Position numbers and translations under genes: made by a program. A stretch of DNA of 8,489 nt from Bacteroidales bacterium (GTDB lineage Bacteria > Bacteroidota > Bacteroidia > Bacteroidales > UBA932), in NCBI GenBank assembly GCA_016283985.1, contig JAEENZ010000075.1, positions 1 through 8,489 on the forward strand, in the 5' to 3' direction. Below are positions 1 to 6,236 of the stretch, one piece after another. The first letter of the stretch is position 1, and the number at the start of each line of letters is the position of its first letter. The notes beneath the pieces were generated by a model, which saw only the letters and a program-made list of their open reading frames with translations, did not search any database and was not told where the DNA came from.

Positions 1-1162
1 CGGCAGCAAAGATTACAACGCCTCCTTTCATCGGAGAATCCGGGAGCTGGCTGTACGGGGGCGTCTTCTGGCATCCGGCATACTTTATGAAATAGTCGAC
101 TGCCGCCTTGACGAAATCCGGGATAGCAGGATATTTATTCTTGAATTTCTGCAGTTCGGAACTGGAAATCACCCCATCGTTATTAGAATCATCCGGACCA
201 TATCCCCAACTGTTCTGGCTGATGACGGCACCGTGGTCCGCTCCCCATTTAATTGCATCGGCGCTTGCGGCATCGTCATCATACTCTGCTTCCAAGTCGT
301 CGGAGAATATCTGGCAACTCATAATCTTTACGCCCGGAAGACCCTTGGCATAATCTCCACCAGCTATACCCGCAACTCCGAGGTTGTTATTGCGCACGGC
401 GGCGATTGTGCCAGCCACATGTGTTCCGTGGGAATCAGACTGGATAGTATAACTTCCATCGGTAAAATTCTTGCTCCCGTTTGGCCCGCCCGGGAGGCAG
501 TTGGCGGCAAGGTCGGGATGGTTCAAATCTACACCTCCGTCCACAACCGCGACAATCACATTGGGATTGCCGGTTGTATAATTCTCCCAGACCTCCATCA
601 GATTCATGTCAGCACCCTGGTCGGTATACTTCTGGATGCCGTAAGTATTATTCGCCTTGATGCAGTCAAGATGAAGGGAGCCGTCATTATACAGGTCCCA
701 CTGCCACTTAAAATAAGGATCGTCGGGAGTGGCGCTGCGCCGGTGAATCTTATGGGGCATCTCCACTTTGGTAACGCCTTCGATGGATTCCAGCACGCTC
801 CCGGCTTTTGTGGAGGGGATACTCTTATCGTATTCAATCCTGTAGAATCGGTGAAGCCCGGCATCGCGAGTGCGTTGCTCGCAATCTCCTGCATAAGGGA
901 ACACTCTGGAAAAACTCTTGATGCCGATGGCTGCAAGAGCCTCATTGACATCTTCCGATTTTGTCTTTACGCTACCGTCCCCTGCGGCTTCCAGAAGGTC
1001 CAGAAGGGCACCATCGACTTGAATGATGGCGGAGCCGGCAATATCGTTCGCAGACACTTCCTGCGTGTCTTCGGGGGTGGCGTAATTAATCAGTCTGGAT
1101 TCATCCCGCGTGCAGGCGACGGCCGCGGCGGCAATCAGAATAACAAAAAAGATCCTTCTCAT
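1..1162 (-). CDS. Subtilisin-family (S8) serine protease, predicted lipoprotein, 3' part outside window
   Basis: Secreted endopeptidase of the subtilase family; 387 codons are visible and the C-terminus is cut by the window edge. Residues 1-16 form a lipoprotein-type signal (MRR, then a hydrophobic stretch, AVA-C) with Cys17 as likely lipidation site, so the enzyme should be membrane-anchored. Residues about 40-140 form a prodomain-like region, including the GLHRFYRIEYD segment that I recall from S8 proteases of gut Bacteroidales. The catalytic domain begins near residue 147: Asp208 in VAVVDGGVD and His245 in SHGTHVAGT are the expected first two triad residues. The Ser motif (GTSMAAP) would lie beyond the edge. 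An EF-hand-like loop is inserted after QNSWGY. The start at 1162 gives the cleanest signal peptide. An in-frame ATG three codons upstream (1169-1171) overlaps the stop of the upstream gene as ATGA and could be used instead. It probably shares a transcript with the Fic-like gene. Confidence 0.9.
   Translation of the reverse strand, partial: MRRIFFVILIAAAAVACTRDESRLINYATPEDTQEVSANDIAGSAIIQVDGALLDLLEAAGDGSVKTKSEDVNEALAAIGIKSFSRVFPYAGDCEQRTRDAGLHRFYRIEYDKSIPSTKAGSVLESIEGVTKVEMPHKIHRRSATPDDPYFKWQWDLYNDGSLHLDCIKANNTYGIQKYTDQGADMNLMEVWENYTTGNPNVIVAVVDGGVDLNHPDLAANCLPGGPNGSKNFTDGSYTIQSDSHGTHVAGTIAAVRNNNLGVAGIAGGDYAKGLPGVKIMSCQIFSDDLEAEYDDDAASADAIKWGADHGAVISQNSWGYGPDDSNNDGVISSSELQKFKNKYPAIPDFVKAAVDYFIKYAGCQKTPPYSQLPDSPMKGGVVIFAA
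155..190 (-). other. EF-hand-type calcium-binding loop inside the subtilase
   Basis: Codons for residues 325-336 read DSNNDGVISSSE. This matches the 12-residue EF-hand/dockerin loop at every diagnostic position: D1, N3, D5, G6, I8, S9, E12. It lies between the NSWGY segment and the AAVDYFIKYAG helix of the catalytic domain. Calcium binding is inferred from the motif. Subtilases commonly use calcium for stability, though usually through other sites. Confidence 0.65.
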
Positions 1163-1167
1163 ACAAA

Positions 1168-1851
1168 TCATTTGACTTCCCAGTATCCTCCCTTGTCCGG
1201 CCCAACGCGCAGCAGCCTGCCCGATTTCTTGAGGTTGGCGAGATGTTTTTCTACTCCCTTGTCGGAGATGTGCAGTATGCCTGCGAGGTCGGCCGTGGTA
1301 AAGCGCGGATGTTTCGCCAGAATGTCCAGGATGCGGGCCGCGTTGTTGCTCGTGCCCCTGGCGGGTCTTGACCCGGACGGCTCCAGACCGAACTCGAATT
1401 CCAGCATATTGGCAAGCAGGCGCCCCATCACCACGTTCCCTTCCTGCCACAGGGCCGCCTTTTCAATCTTGCTCCGGATGCTTTCCGCTGCCTTCCTCAG
1501 GCCCTCCTCTCCGATGCTCCTGGCGTGCATGCGGGCGTCGTTGGCCTCGTGGCATACGGCCTGCAGCACGGCCTCGTCGGAAACCTTGTTGCAGTCGAAA
1601 CCACGGCACTTCAAGGCCCTGGCAGCCAGGGATTTGAGCCTGTAGCCGCTCCATACCTGATGCCCTTCGGCATCCTTCAGGGCCATCTGGTATGCCTTGA
1701 AAAGGTCGATGTTCTTCAGCTGTTCGGTTATGGTCTTCCCCTCGCTGCTGACTCCGTCTTCGAGCAGGCGGATGTTCTGGGCCAGGTTGAGGGTGGAGCC
1801 TTCCAGAATCGTGGAATTGGTTACCAGTATATAAAGTGTCTGCTTGTCCAT
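1168..1851 (-). CDS. Degenerate Fic-domain protein with C-terminal winged helix (pseudo-Fic)
   Basis: A 227-residue protein. The N-terminus resembles Bacteroidota Fic proteins: TNSTILEGSTLN (11-22) contains the inhibitory-helix motif (S/T)xxxE(G/N) as S13-E17-G18, followed by LLEDGVSSEGK. The Fic core can be aligned at 133-144 (ALWQEGNVVMGR), followed by LLANMLEFEFGLEP, which resembles the helix after HPFx(D/E)GNGRxxR in active enzymes. Here the catalytic His is Ala133, Pro is Leu134, and the GR of GNGR is VV; only E137, G138, N139 and R144 remain. AMPylation is therefore unlikely. Residues 169-227 form a winged helix ending in GRLLRVGPDKGGYWEV, typical of the C-terminus of many Fic proteins. 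I infer a DNA-binding regulator. Longer readings of this frame would overlap the divergent gene; ATG 1851 is preceded by a -7 box. The subtilase follows with a 4-bp overlap or a 5-bp gap. Confidence 0.75.
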   Translation of the reverse strand: MDKQTLYILVTNSTILEGSTLNLAQNIRLLEDGVSSEGKTITEQLKNIDLFKAYQMALKDAEGHQVWSGYRLKSLAARALKCRGFDCNKVSDEAVLQAVCHEANDARMHARSIGEEGLRKAAESIRSKIEKAALWQEGNVVMGRLLANMLEFEFGLEPSGSRPARGTSNNAARILDILAKHPRFTTADLAGILHISDKGVEKHLANLKKSGRLLRVGPDKGGYWEVK

Positions 1852-1858
1852 AAGTTTA

Positions 1859-1866
1859 CAAATATA
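1859..1866 (-). promoter_or_regulatory. Bacteroidota -7 box for the Fic-like gene
   Basis: The minus strand reads TATATTTG, matching TAnnTTTG, seven bases before the ATG at 1851. The expected transcription start would lie almost at the start codon, suggesting a leaderless or nearly leaderless mRNA. No convincing -33 TTTG is visible, so this rests on the -7 match and its position. Confidence 0.55.
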
Positions 1867-1871
1867 ATCAT

Positions 1872-1879
1872 TATCTTTG
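1872..1879 (+). promoter_or_regulatory. Bacteroidota -7 box for the DUF2490 gene
   Basis: TATCTTTG matches TAnnTTTG and lies five bases before the ATG at 1885. It stands back to back with the minus-strand box, only five bases away, so two RNA polymerases could not occupy both at once. The -33 region would fall inside the coding sequence of the Fic-like gene. Confidence 0.55.
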
Positions 1880-1884
1880 TTTTT

Positions 1885-2526
1885 ATGAAAAGGATGCTGC
1901 TGGCTTTGGTTCTGACCGTGCTTCCGTTGATTGCGGGGGCGCAGGAGGCCCCTGCCGCCGATGCAGGCGCATGGACTTCGCTGGCGCTTCGGCACGACTT
2001 TTCTCCCCGCTACAATCTGACCCTCCGTGCCGAACACCGCTCGAAGGACGACTGCCGCACGACCGACGTATGGTTCCTCCGTGCATTCAACCGCTACAAG
2101 TTCCTGCCCTGGCTCACCGGAGAGGCTAACCTGGAATTCAACAACTCCAATCTTGGAGAAGGAGCCTGGCGCCGGTCCTTCCGCATCCATCTCGGAGGCA
2201 TCGCCTCCTGCAAGCTTGGGGATTTCAAGTTGAGCACCATGCAGAGGGAGTATTTTTTCGTTTTGACGAACGTGGAACCCGCCAGCATGCACTTCCTGCT
2301 CAGCAATTTCCGCGTGGGCTACGCCCCGGAAGGATGGGCAGTCGCCCCGTACCTTTCCGCGTTCTGGTTCTTCCGCCCGGACCTGTTCCAGCGGCGGCTT
2401 CTCGCGGGTGCAGACATCCGCATGAGCGAGGCTCTGACGGCCAACCTCTATTATATGTACAAGACCGTCTACCCTTCGGAGAAGAATACCAACATCTTGG
2501 GAATCGGGCTTACCGTCATGATTTAA
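1885..2526 (+). CDS. DUF2490 family predicted outer-membrane beta-barrel protein
   Basis: A 213-residue protein with a signal peptide (MKRMLLALVLTVLPLIAGAQ, cleavage likely after AGA). The rest is a run of amphipathic strands with alternating hydrophobic and polar residues and many aromatics: WTSLALRHDFSPRYNLTLRAEHRS, then the FLRAFNRYKFLPWL and ANLYYMYKTVYP strands. The C-terminal strand ends TNILGIGLTVMI, as in outer-membrane barrels. This fits DUF2490, a family of small barrels of unknown function common in Bacteroidota. The start at 1885 is favoured over upstream in-frame codons because it begins a proper signal peptide and follows the -7 box. Reading continues toward the aminopeptidase gene 19 bp downstream, but that gene has its own -7 box. 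Confidence 0.8.
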   Translation: MKRMLLALVLTVLPLIAGAQEAPAADAGAWTSLALRHDFSPRYNLTLRAEHRSKDDCRTTDVWFLRAFNRYKFLPWLTGEANLEFNNSNLGEGAWRRSFRIHLGGIASCKLGDFKLSTMQREYFFVLTNVEPASMHFLLSNFRVGYAPEGWAVAPYLSAFWFFRPDLFQRRLLAGADIRMSEALTANLYYMYKTVYPSEKNTNILGIGLTVMI

Positions 2527-2530
2527 TTGT

Positions 2531-2538
2531 TATCTTTG
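2531..2538 (+). promoter_or_regulatory. Bacteroidota -7 box for the aminopeptidase gene
   Basis: TATCTTTG lies in the 19-bp gap between the DUF2490 stop and the ATG at 2546, with seven bases between box and start codon. It is identical to the box upstream of the DUF2490 gene. It predicts a nearly leaderless transcript starting independently of the upstream gene. No clear -33 element is visible. Confidence 0.55.
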
Positions 2539-2545
2539 CAACACT

Positions 2546-3928
2546 ATGTTCAGTAAAGAAATCTATACCTCACGCAGGGCGCAGCTCAAGGCCCTCCTCA
2601 AAGGAGAAAAGGGCATAGCCGTATTCATCGGCAACGTCGAAGCCCCTGCGCAATACAAAGACAATTGCTACAAGTTCCGTCAGGACAGCACCTGGCTGTA
2701 CTATTTCGGGCTGGACGAGCCGCGCTTCGCCGCGGTGATCGACCTGGAGGACGGCAGCGAAACCATCTATGCCGACGACTTCAGCATCGACGATATCATC
2801 TGGACCGGCCCCCAGCCTTCCGTGGCCGAGCAGGCCGCCCGCGTGGGTGTCTCCCACAGCGAACCGTACGCCAAGCTGGACTGGGCCGTGAGCCAGGCCA
2901 TCATCAAGGGCCGTCCCATCCACACCATCCCTCCGTCCCGCTGGTACAACACCCTCAAGCTCCAGAGCCTAGGAATCGACAAGCCCTCCGAGGCCCTCAT
3001 CCGCGCCATCATCAGCATGCGCCTGGTGAAGACCCCCGAGGAGATAGCGGAGCTGGATGCGGCCGGAATCCTGGGCCAGAAGATGCACACGGTGGCCCGC
3101 CGCGGCATACGCCTTGGCAGGGTGGAACAGGAAATCGTAGGCGAGATGGAAGGGGTTACCCTGGCAGAAGGGTGGGGGGTGAGCTTCGCCACCATCCTGA
3201 CCCAGCACGGGGAGGTCTTCCACAATCACGGGCACGCTTTCCCGATCGAACCGGGTAAACTGATGGTGATAGATGCGGGCGCGGAGAGCAACTCCCACTA
3301 CGCATCCGACTTTACCCGCACCTACCCGACCGGCGGCAAGTACACCCCGAAGCAGAGGGATATCTATAGCATAGTATACGACTGCCACGAGCTGGCGTTT
3401 TCTCTCACGAAGCCCGGGGTGGCCTACCGCGACGTGCACCTGGCGGTGGCCCGCCTGATGCTGGACCGCCTCTCGCAGCTGGGCCTGGTTTCCGGAGACC
3501 TGGACGAGATGGTGGCCGCGGGCACCGCTGGTCTCTTCATGCCTCACGGCCTCGGCCACAACATGGGCCTGGACGTGCATGACATGGAGGATCTCGGCGA
3601 GGACCTGGTGGGATACGATCCCGACCAGAAGCGTTCTTCCCAGTTGGGACTGAGGTCACTGAGGATGGCGCGTCGGCTGGTTCCCGGCAACGTGATTACC
3701 GACGAGCCCGGCATCTACTTCATCCCGGACCTGATAAAGCTCTGGAAGAAGGAAGGCCGTCCGTTCGTGAACTATGCGGCCCTGGAAGAGGGCTACTTCG
3801 ACTTCGGCGGTATTCGCATAGAAGACGACGTGCTTGTGACGGCCGACGGCGCCCGCCGCCTGGGTGGTCAGCGCCTGCCCGCCTCGCCGGACGACGTGGA
3901 GGCAGCAATGGCGGCCGACCGCGCTTGA
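2546..3928 (+). CDS. pepP: Xaa-Pro aminopeptidase (peptidase family M24B)
   Basis: Cytoplasmic metallo-aminopeptidase that removes an N-terminal residue preceding proline; 460 residues, close to E. coli PepP (about 440). No signal peptide. Residues 1-150 form the aminopeptidase-P N-terminal domain (RRAQLKALLK, STWLYYFGLDEPRFAAVI). The pita-bread catalytic domain follows from about 160 (RLVKTPEEIAEL). All five expected metal ligands are present in order: Asp243 (VIDAGAE), Asp255 (SDFTRTYP), His338 (HGLGHNMGLDVHD), Glu387 (TDEPGIYF) and Glu426 (IRIEDDVLV). The family is clear; the symbol follows E. coli and the exact substrate range is not known. Codon use is strongly GC-rich, unlike the transposase gene farther right. 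Confidence 0.93.
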   Translation: MFSKEIYTSRRAQLKALLKGEKGIAVFIGNVEAPAQYKDNCYKFRQDSTWLYYFGLDEPRFAAVIDLEDGSETIYADDFSIDDIIWTGPQPSVAEQAARVGVSHSEPYAKLDWAVSQAIIKGRPIHTIPPSRWYNTLKLQSLGIDKPSEALIRAIISMRLVKTPEEIAELDAAGILGQKMHTVARRGIRLGRVEQEIVGEMEGVTLAEGWGVSFATILTQHGEVFHNHGHAFPIEPGKLMVIDAGAESNSHYASDFTRTYPTGGKYTPKQRDIYSIVYDCHELAFSLTKPGVAYRDVHLAVARLMLDRLSQLGLVSGDLDEMVAAGTAGLFMPHGLGHNMGLDVHDMEDLGEDLVGYDPDQKRSSQLGLRSLRMARRLVPGNVITDEPGIYFIPDLIKLWKKEGRPFVNYAALEEGYFDFGGIRIEDDVLVTADGARRLGGQRLPASPDDVEAAMAADRA

Positions 3929-4012
3929 TGTCGTTTCGGGGCCCTCTTTGGAGACTGGAGCTTTTGTCATTCGGGGGGCCGGGAAACAAGTTGAATATTA
4001 GAAGAAAAGTAT

Positions 4013-4750
4013 ATGGGATTATTAGACGGAAAAGTCGCCCTCATTACGGGCGCATCCAGGGGAATCGGTAAAGCGATCGCCCTCAAATATGCGGCGGAAG
4101 GTGCCGACATAGCATTCACCGACCTGGTCGTTAACCAGGATACGGTTGCCGAAATCGCCGCCCTCGGGCACAAGGTAAAGGCCTACGAGAGCAATGCGGC
4201 CGACTTCGAGCAGACCCAGCAGATCGTGGAGCAGATCCTTGCCGATTTCGGCAAGATAGACATTTTGGTGAATAACGCAGGAATCACCAAGGACGGCCTC
4301 GTGATGCGCATGACCGAGCAACAGTGGGATGCGGTGATTGCGGTGAACATGAAATCCGCATTCAACTTCATGCATGCCGTAGTGCCTTCCATGGCCCGCA
4401 ATCGAAGCGGCAGCATCATCAACATGGCCTCCATCGCCGGTCAGATGGGAAATCCCGGCCAGGTGAACTACGCCGCCACAAAAGCAGGCCTCATCGCCAT
4501 GGCGAAATCCGTCGCCAAAGAAATGGGCTCCCGCGGCATCCGCGCCAACGCCATCGCCCCCGGGTTCATAGTCTCCGACATGACCAACGCCCTCCCCGAA
4601 GAGGTCCGCGCCGAGTACATCAAGGCCATCCCCCTGAAGCGTGGCGGCACCCCCGAGGACATCGCCAACGCCGCCCTGTTCCTCGCCAGCGACCTCTCCT
4701 CCTACATCACCGGCCAGGTCATCCCCGTCAACGGCGGGCTGTACTGCTAG
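4013..4750 (+). CDS. fabG: 3-oxoacyl-[acyl-carrier-protein] reductase
   Basis: Short-chain dehydrogenase that reduces 3-oxoacyl-ACP to 3-hydroxyacyl-ACP with NADPH in type II fatty acid elongation. The 245 residues match the family's usual length. Visible motifs: the cofactor glycine motif TGASRGIG (12-19), NNAG (87-90), and the catalytic tetrad Asn112 (AVNMKSAFN), Ser140 (INMASIAG), Tyr153 and Lys157 (NYAATKAG). It continues with GIRANAIAPGFI and ends in VNGGLYC. Overall identity to FabG proteins of Bacteroidales looks high. SDR relatives can have other substrates, but FabG is the best call. It lies 84 bp after the aminopeptidase with no obvious TAnnTTTG box between, so read-through from upstream is possible. 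Its 3' end faces the left repeat array. Confidence 0.93.
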   Translation: MGLLDGKVALITGASRGIGKAIALKYAAEGADIAFTDLVVNQDTVAEIAALGHKVKAYESNAADFEQTQQIVEQILADFGKIDILVNNAGITKDGLVMRMTEQQWDAVIAVNMKSAFNFMHAVVPSMARNRSGSIINMASIAGQMGNPGQVNYAATKAGLIAMAKSVAKEMGSRGIRANAIAPGFIVSDMTNALPEEVRAEYIKAIPLKRGGTPEDIANAALFLASDLSSYITGQVIPVNGGLYC

Positions 4751-4769
4751 GCGGCTAACACTCTAACCC

Positions 4770-4909
4770 GGACCTTCCTTGAAAAACCCCGAAATCCTGG
4801 AAGGTCCCTCGATTTTAGGTAGGACCTTCCTTGAAAAGGTCCAAAAACAAGGAAGGTCCCCTCTTATTTTAGGGGACCTTCCTTATAAACACCCAAAAAT
4901 AAGGAAGGT
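4770..4909 (+). repeat. Left REP-like palindromic array, 52-bp period
   Basis: Six half-sites alternate between GGACCTTCC (starting 4770 and 4822, with a third at 4874) and GGAAGGTCC (starting 4799 and 4851, with a third at 4903 where the end reads GGAAGGTGC). Spacing is exactly 29 then 23 bp, giving a strict 52-bp period over 2.7 units. Hairpins: 4770-4778 with 4799-4807 (9 bp), 4822-4833 with 4848-4859 (12 bp), 4876-4886 with 4899-4909 (11 bp). The inner unit has TTAT/ATAA at the loop side, while the outer two have TTGAAAA. The array lies between the converging 3' ends of fabG and the DUF456 gene. It is an inverted copy of the array at 7277-7416. Confidence 0.92.
4849..4884. terminator. Strong hairpin, possible bidirectional terminator between fabG and DUF456 gene
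   Basis: AAGGAAGGTCCCC (4849-4861) pairs perfectly with GGGGACCTTCCTT (4872-4884) around a 10-base loop. This 13-bp stem is the strongest in the left array and pairs adjacent units rather than arms of one unit. The position between converging genes suits transcription termination from both sides. There is no classic run of T directly after the stem, so the role is inferred from position and stability. Confidence 0.4.
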
Positions 4910-4923
4910 GCTACCGGGAGAAT

Positions 4924-5409
4924 CTATATAATAGCCTTGAAAATATAGAACAGCATTATTCCGGAGACGACCAGTTTCATTCCAGTGCTGAAGATGAATC
5001 CGAGGAAGGCGCCCAAAGAGGCCTTGATGGAGTGCATCGCGTCTTGTTGTGCGAAATAGAATTCCCCGATAAAAGCACCCAGAAGCGCTCCAGCCAGCAT
5101 GCCTATCGGCGTGAAAAAGATGCCTGCGAACAGGCCGATGATGGCTCCCCACGAGGCTTCTTTGTGGCCGCCGGTGGTCTTTGCGAACCACCCGGGAATC
5201 ACGTAATCAAGGATTGTGACTATAGTGGTGATAGCCAGCCAGATCAACAAGAAGTTAGTGGAAATGGGGTCGCAGTCTCCGCGGTTGCCGGCGAAGTAAA
5301 CCAGCAGGAGGCCGATCCAGCTGAGTGGCGGGCCGGGGAGTCCGGGGACAATGCTGCCTATGATGCCGAGCACGGCGCAGATGATTGCAAAGATTTCGAG
5401 TGGTGTCAT
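4924..5409 (-). CDS. DUF456 family membrane protein
   Basis: A 161-residue integral membrane protein of unknown function. It starts MTPLEIFAIICAVLGIIGSI and contains the DUF456 hallmark VPGLPGPPLSWIGLLL (21-36), then a hydrophobic segment around 53-72 ending in LDYVIPGW. A hydrophilic turn with TTGGHKEASWG (78-88) follows, then a Gly-rich membrane stretch GAIIGLFAGIFFTPIGMLAG and a final segment near 146-159. About four to five membrane segments are likely. A longer reading would begin with GTG at 5457, adding 16 residues. The ATG at 5409 is preferred because family members begin just before this first hydrophobic segment. It lies 66 bp after comF on the same strand, probably in one transcript, and ends 14 bp before the left repeat array. 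Confidence 0.82.
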   Translation of the reverse strand: MTPLEIFAIICAVLGIIGSIVPGLPGPPLSWIGLLLVYFAGNRGDCDPISTNFLLIWLAITTIVTILDYVIPGWFAKTTGGHKEASWGAIIGLFAGIFFTPIGMLAGALLGAFIGEFYFAQQDAMHSIKASLGAFLGFIFSTGMKLVVSGIMLFYIFKAII

Positions 5410-5475
5410 AGCGCTCGAAAGTGCTGCAAAAATCAGTCCACACAAAGACGTTGTCACCCAGCTTATCGACAGCAG

Positions 5476-6234
5476 TCAGTGCTCTACGCAGGCCAGGGTG
5501 GCAATCGATACGCGGGTTTTGGCCGGAAGGACCTGGTGGATGGCCGCCTCGCAGGCTGCGGCCGTAGCCCCCGTCGTAAAAACATCATCTATTATCAATA
5601 TATGGTGGATGCTTCCGCTGCCGGGCTTGTCTTCCGACCTACTTTTCCTATGAAATCTCCCCACCCGGAATGCTCCCGCCACATTTCGCGCCCGGCCTTC
5701 AAGGTTCAGATGTGTTTGCGTCCGGGTGTGCCGGGCGCGCTTCAGCATCCTTGCATCGCATGGACACCCCAGGCAGGCCGCCACCTCCCGGGCGATGACC
5801 TCCGCCTGGTTGTATCCACGCCGCCAGCGCCGTGTCCAGTGGAGGGGGATGGGCACGACGAGGTCAACGTCCAGGAAGAACTGCGAGACCGCGAGCGTCG
5901 TGCCCAGCATCTGCGCAAAGTGCCTGCCCGCCGCAAAATTCCGCCGGTATTTGAGGGACTTGCTAATCTCCCTGTATCCACCCTTATAGAAATACAGGGC
6001 TGCCGCATAGCCGTACGGGCGATAACTTGCATCCTCGCCCATGTTCTTCTGTATCAGCGCATTGAAGCTCTCCGCCATCGGGTTCTCCCGAAGTTTCCAG
6101 TAGCGTGTTTGCGGCAGGTCCTTCAGGCACTTCTCGCAGATGTGGGTCTCTTCCGTCCCTAGAACGGCTCCGCAGCATAGGCATACCCGAGGCATCAGCA
6201 GATCGGCAAGGGTATGGATATAATGTTTAATCAT
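5476..6234 (-). CDS. comF: ComF family phosphoribosyltransferase-like protein
   Basis: A 252-residue protein of the ComF family. Members are linked to DNA uptake in competent bacteria and, in some species, to replication-fork repair; many Bacteroidota carry one without known competence. Zinc-ribbon cysteines: Cys18/Cys21 (CLCC) and Cys33/Cys36 (CEKC). The middle has YGYAAALYFYKGGYREISKSLKYRRN and VDLVVPIPLHWTRRWRRGYNQAE, hallmark ComF segments. The phosphoribosyl-pyrophosphate loop ILIIDDVFTTGAT lies at 212-224. The start at 6234 is only 2 bp after the stop of the RAYT gene, so translation may be coupled and comF may depend on the RAYT promoter. All family-typical motifs look intact. Confidence 0.9.
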   Translation of the reverse strand: MIKHYIHTLADLLMPRVCLCCGAVLGTEETHICEKCLKDLPQTRYWKLRENPMAESFNALIQKNMGEDASYRPYGYAAALYFYKGGYREISKSLKYRRNFAAGRHFAQMLGTTLAVSQFFLDVDLVVPIPLHWTRRWRRGYNQAEVIAREVAACLGCPCDARMLKRARHTRTQTHLNLEGRARNVAGAFRVGRFHRKSRSEDKPGSGSIHHILIIDDVFTTGATAAACEAAIHQVLPAKTRVSIATLACVEH

Positions 6235-6236
6235 TA

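Noticed and set aside
233..1645. Long plus-strand open frame (470 codons)
   Set aside because: It lies antisense to two well-supported minus-strand genes (subtilase and Fic-like), shows no family motif, and its residue composition is that of a shadow frame.
1168..1851. Active Fic AMP-transferase or Fic toxin
   Set aside because: The catalytic His and the GR of GNGR are absent, and no antitoxin-like partner gene is adjacent.
1852..2292. N-terminal extension of the Fic-like gene starting at 2292
   Set aside because: It would overlap the DUF2490 gene on the other strand and encodes no recognisable domain. The Fic homology starts at the ATG at 1851, which has a -7 box just upstream.
3929..4012. 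Promoter for fabG in the gap after the aminopeptidase gene
   Set aside because: I found no TAnnTTTG box in these 84 bases; T-rich pieces such as CTTTTGTC lack the required TA.
4819..4822. GTAG tetranucleotide like the foot of gammaproteobacterial REPs
   Set aside because: It occurs once, beside one unit only, and is absent at the equivalent places in the other units and in the right array.
4770..4909. CRISPR-like array of regularly spaced repeats
   Set aside because: The repeats are short, face in alternating orientations and are separated by similar AT-rich spacers rather than unique ones. Only about three units exist and no cas gene is present.
5032..6162. Long plus-strand open frame (376 codons)
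   Set aside because: It is antisense to comF and the DUF456 gene, both with clear family motifs; the frame shows none.
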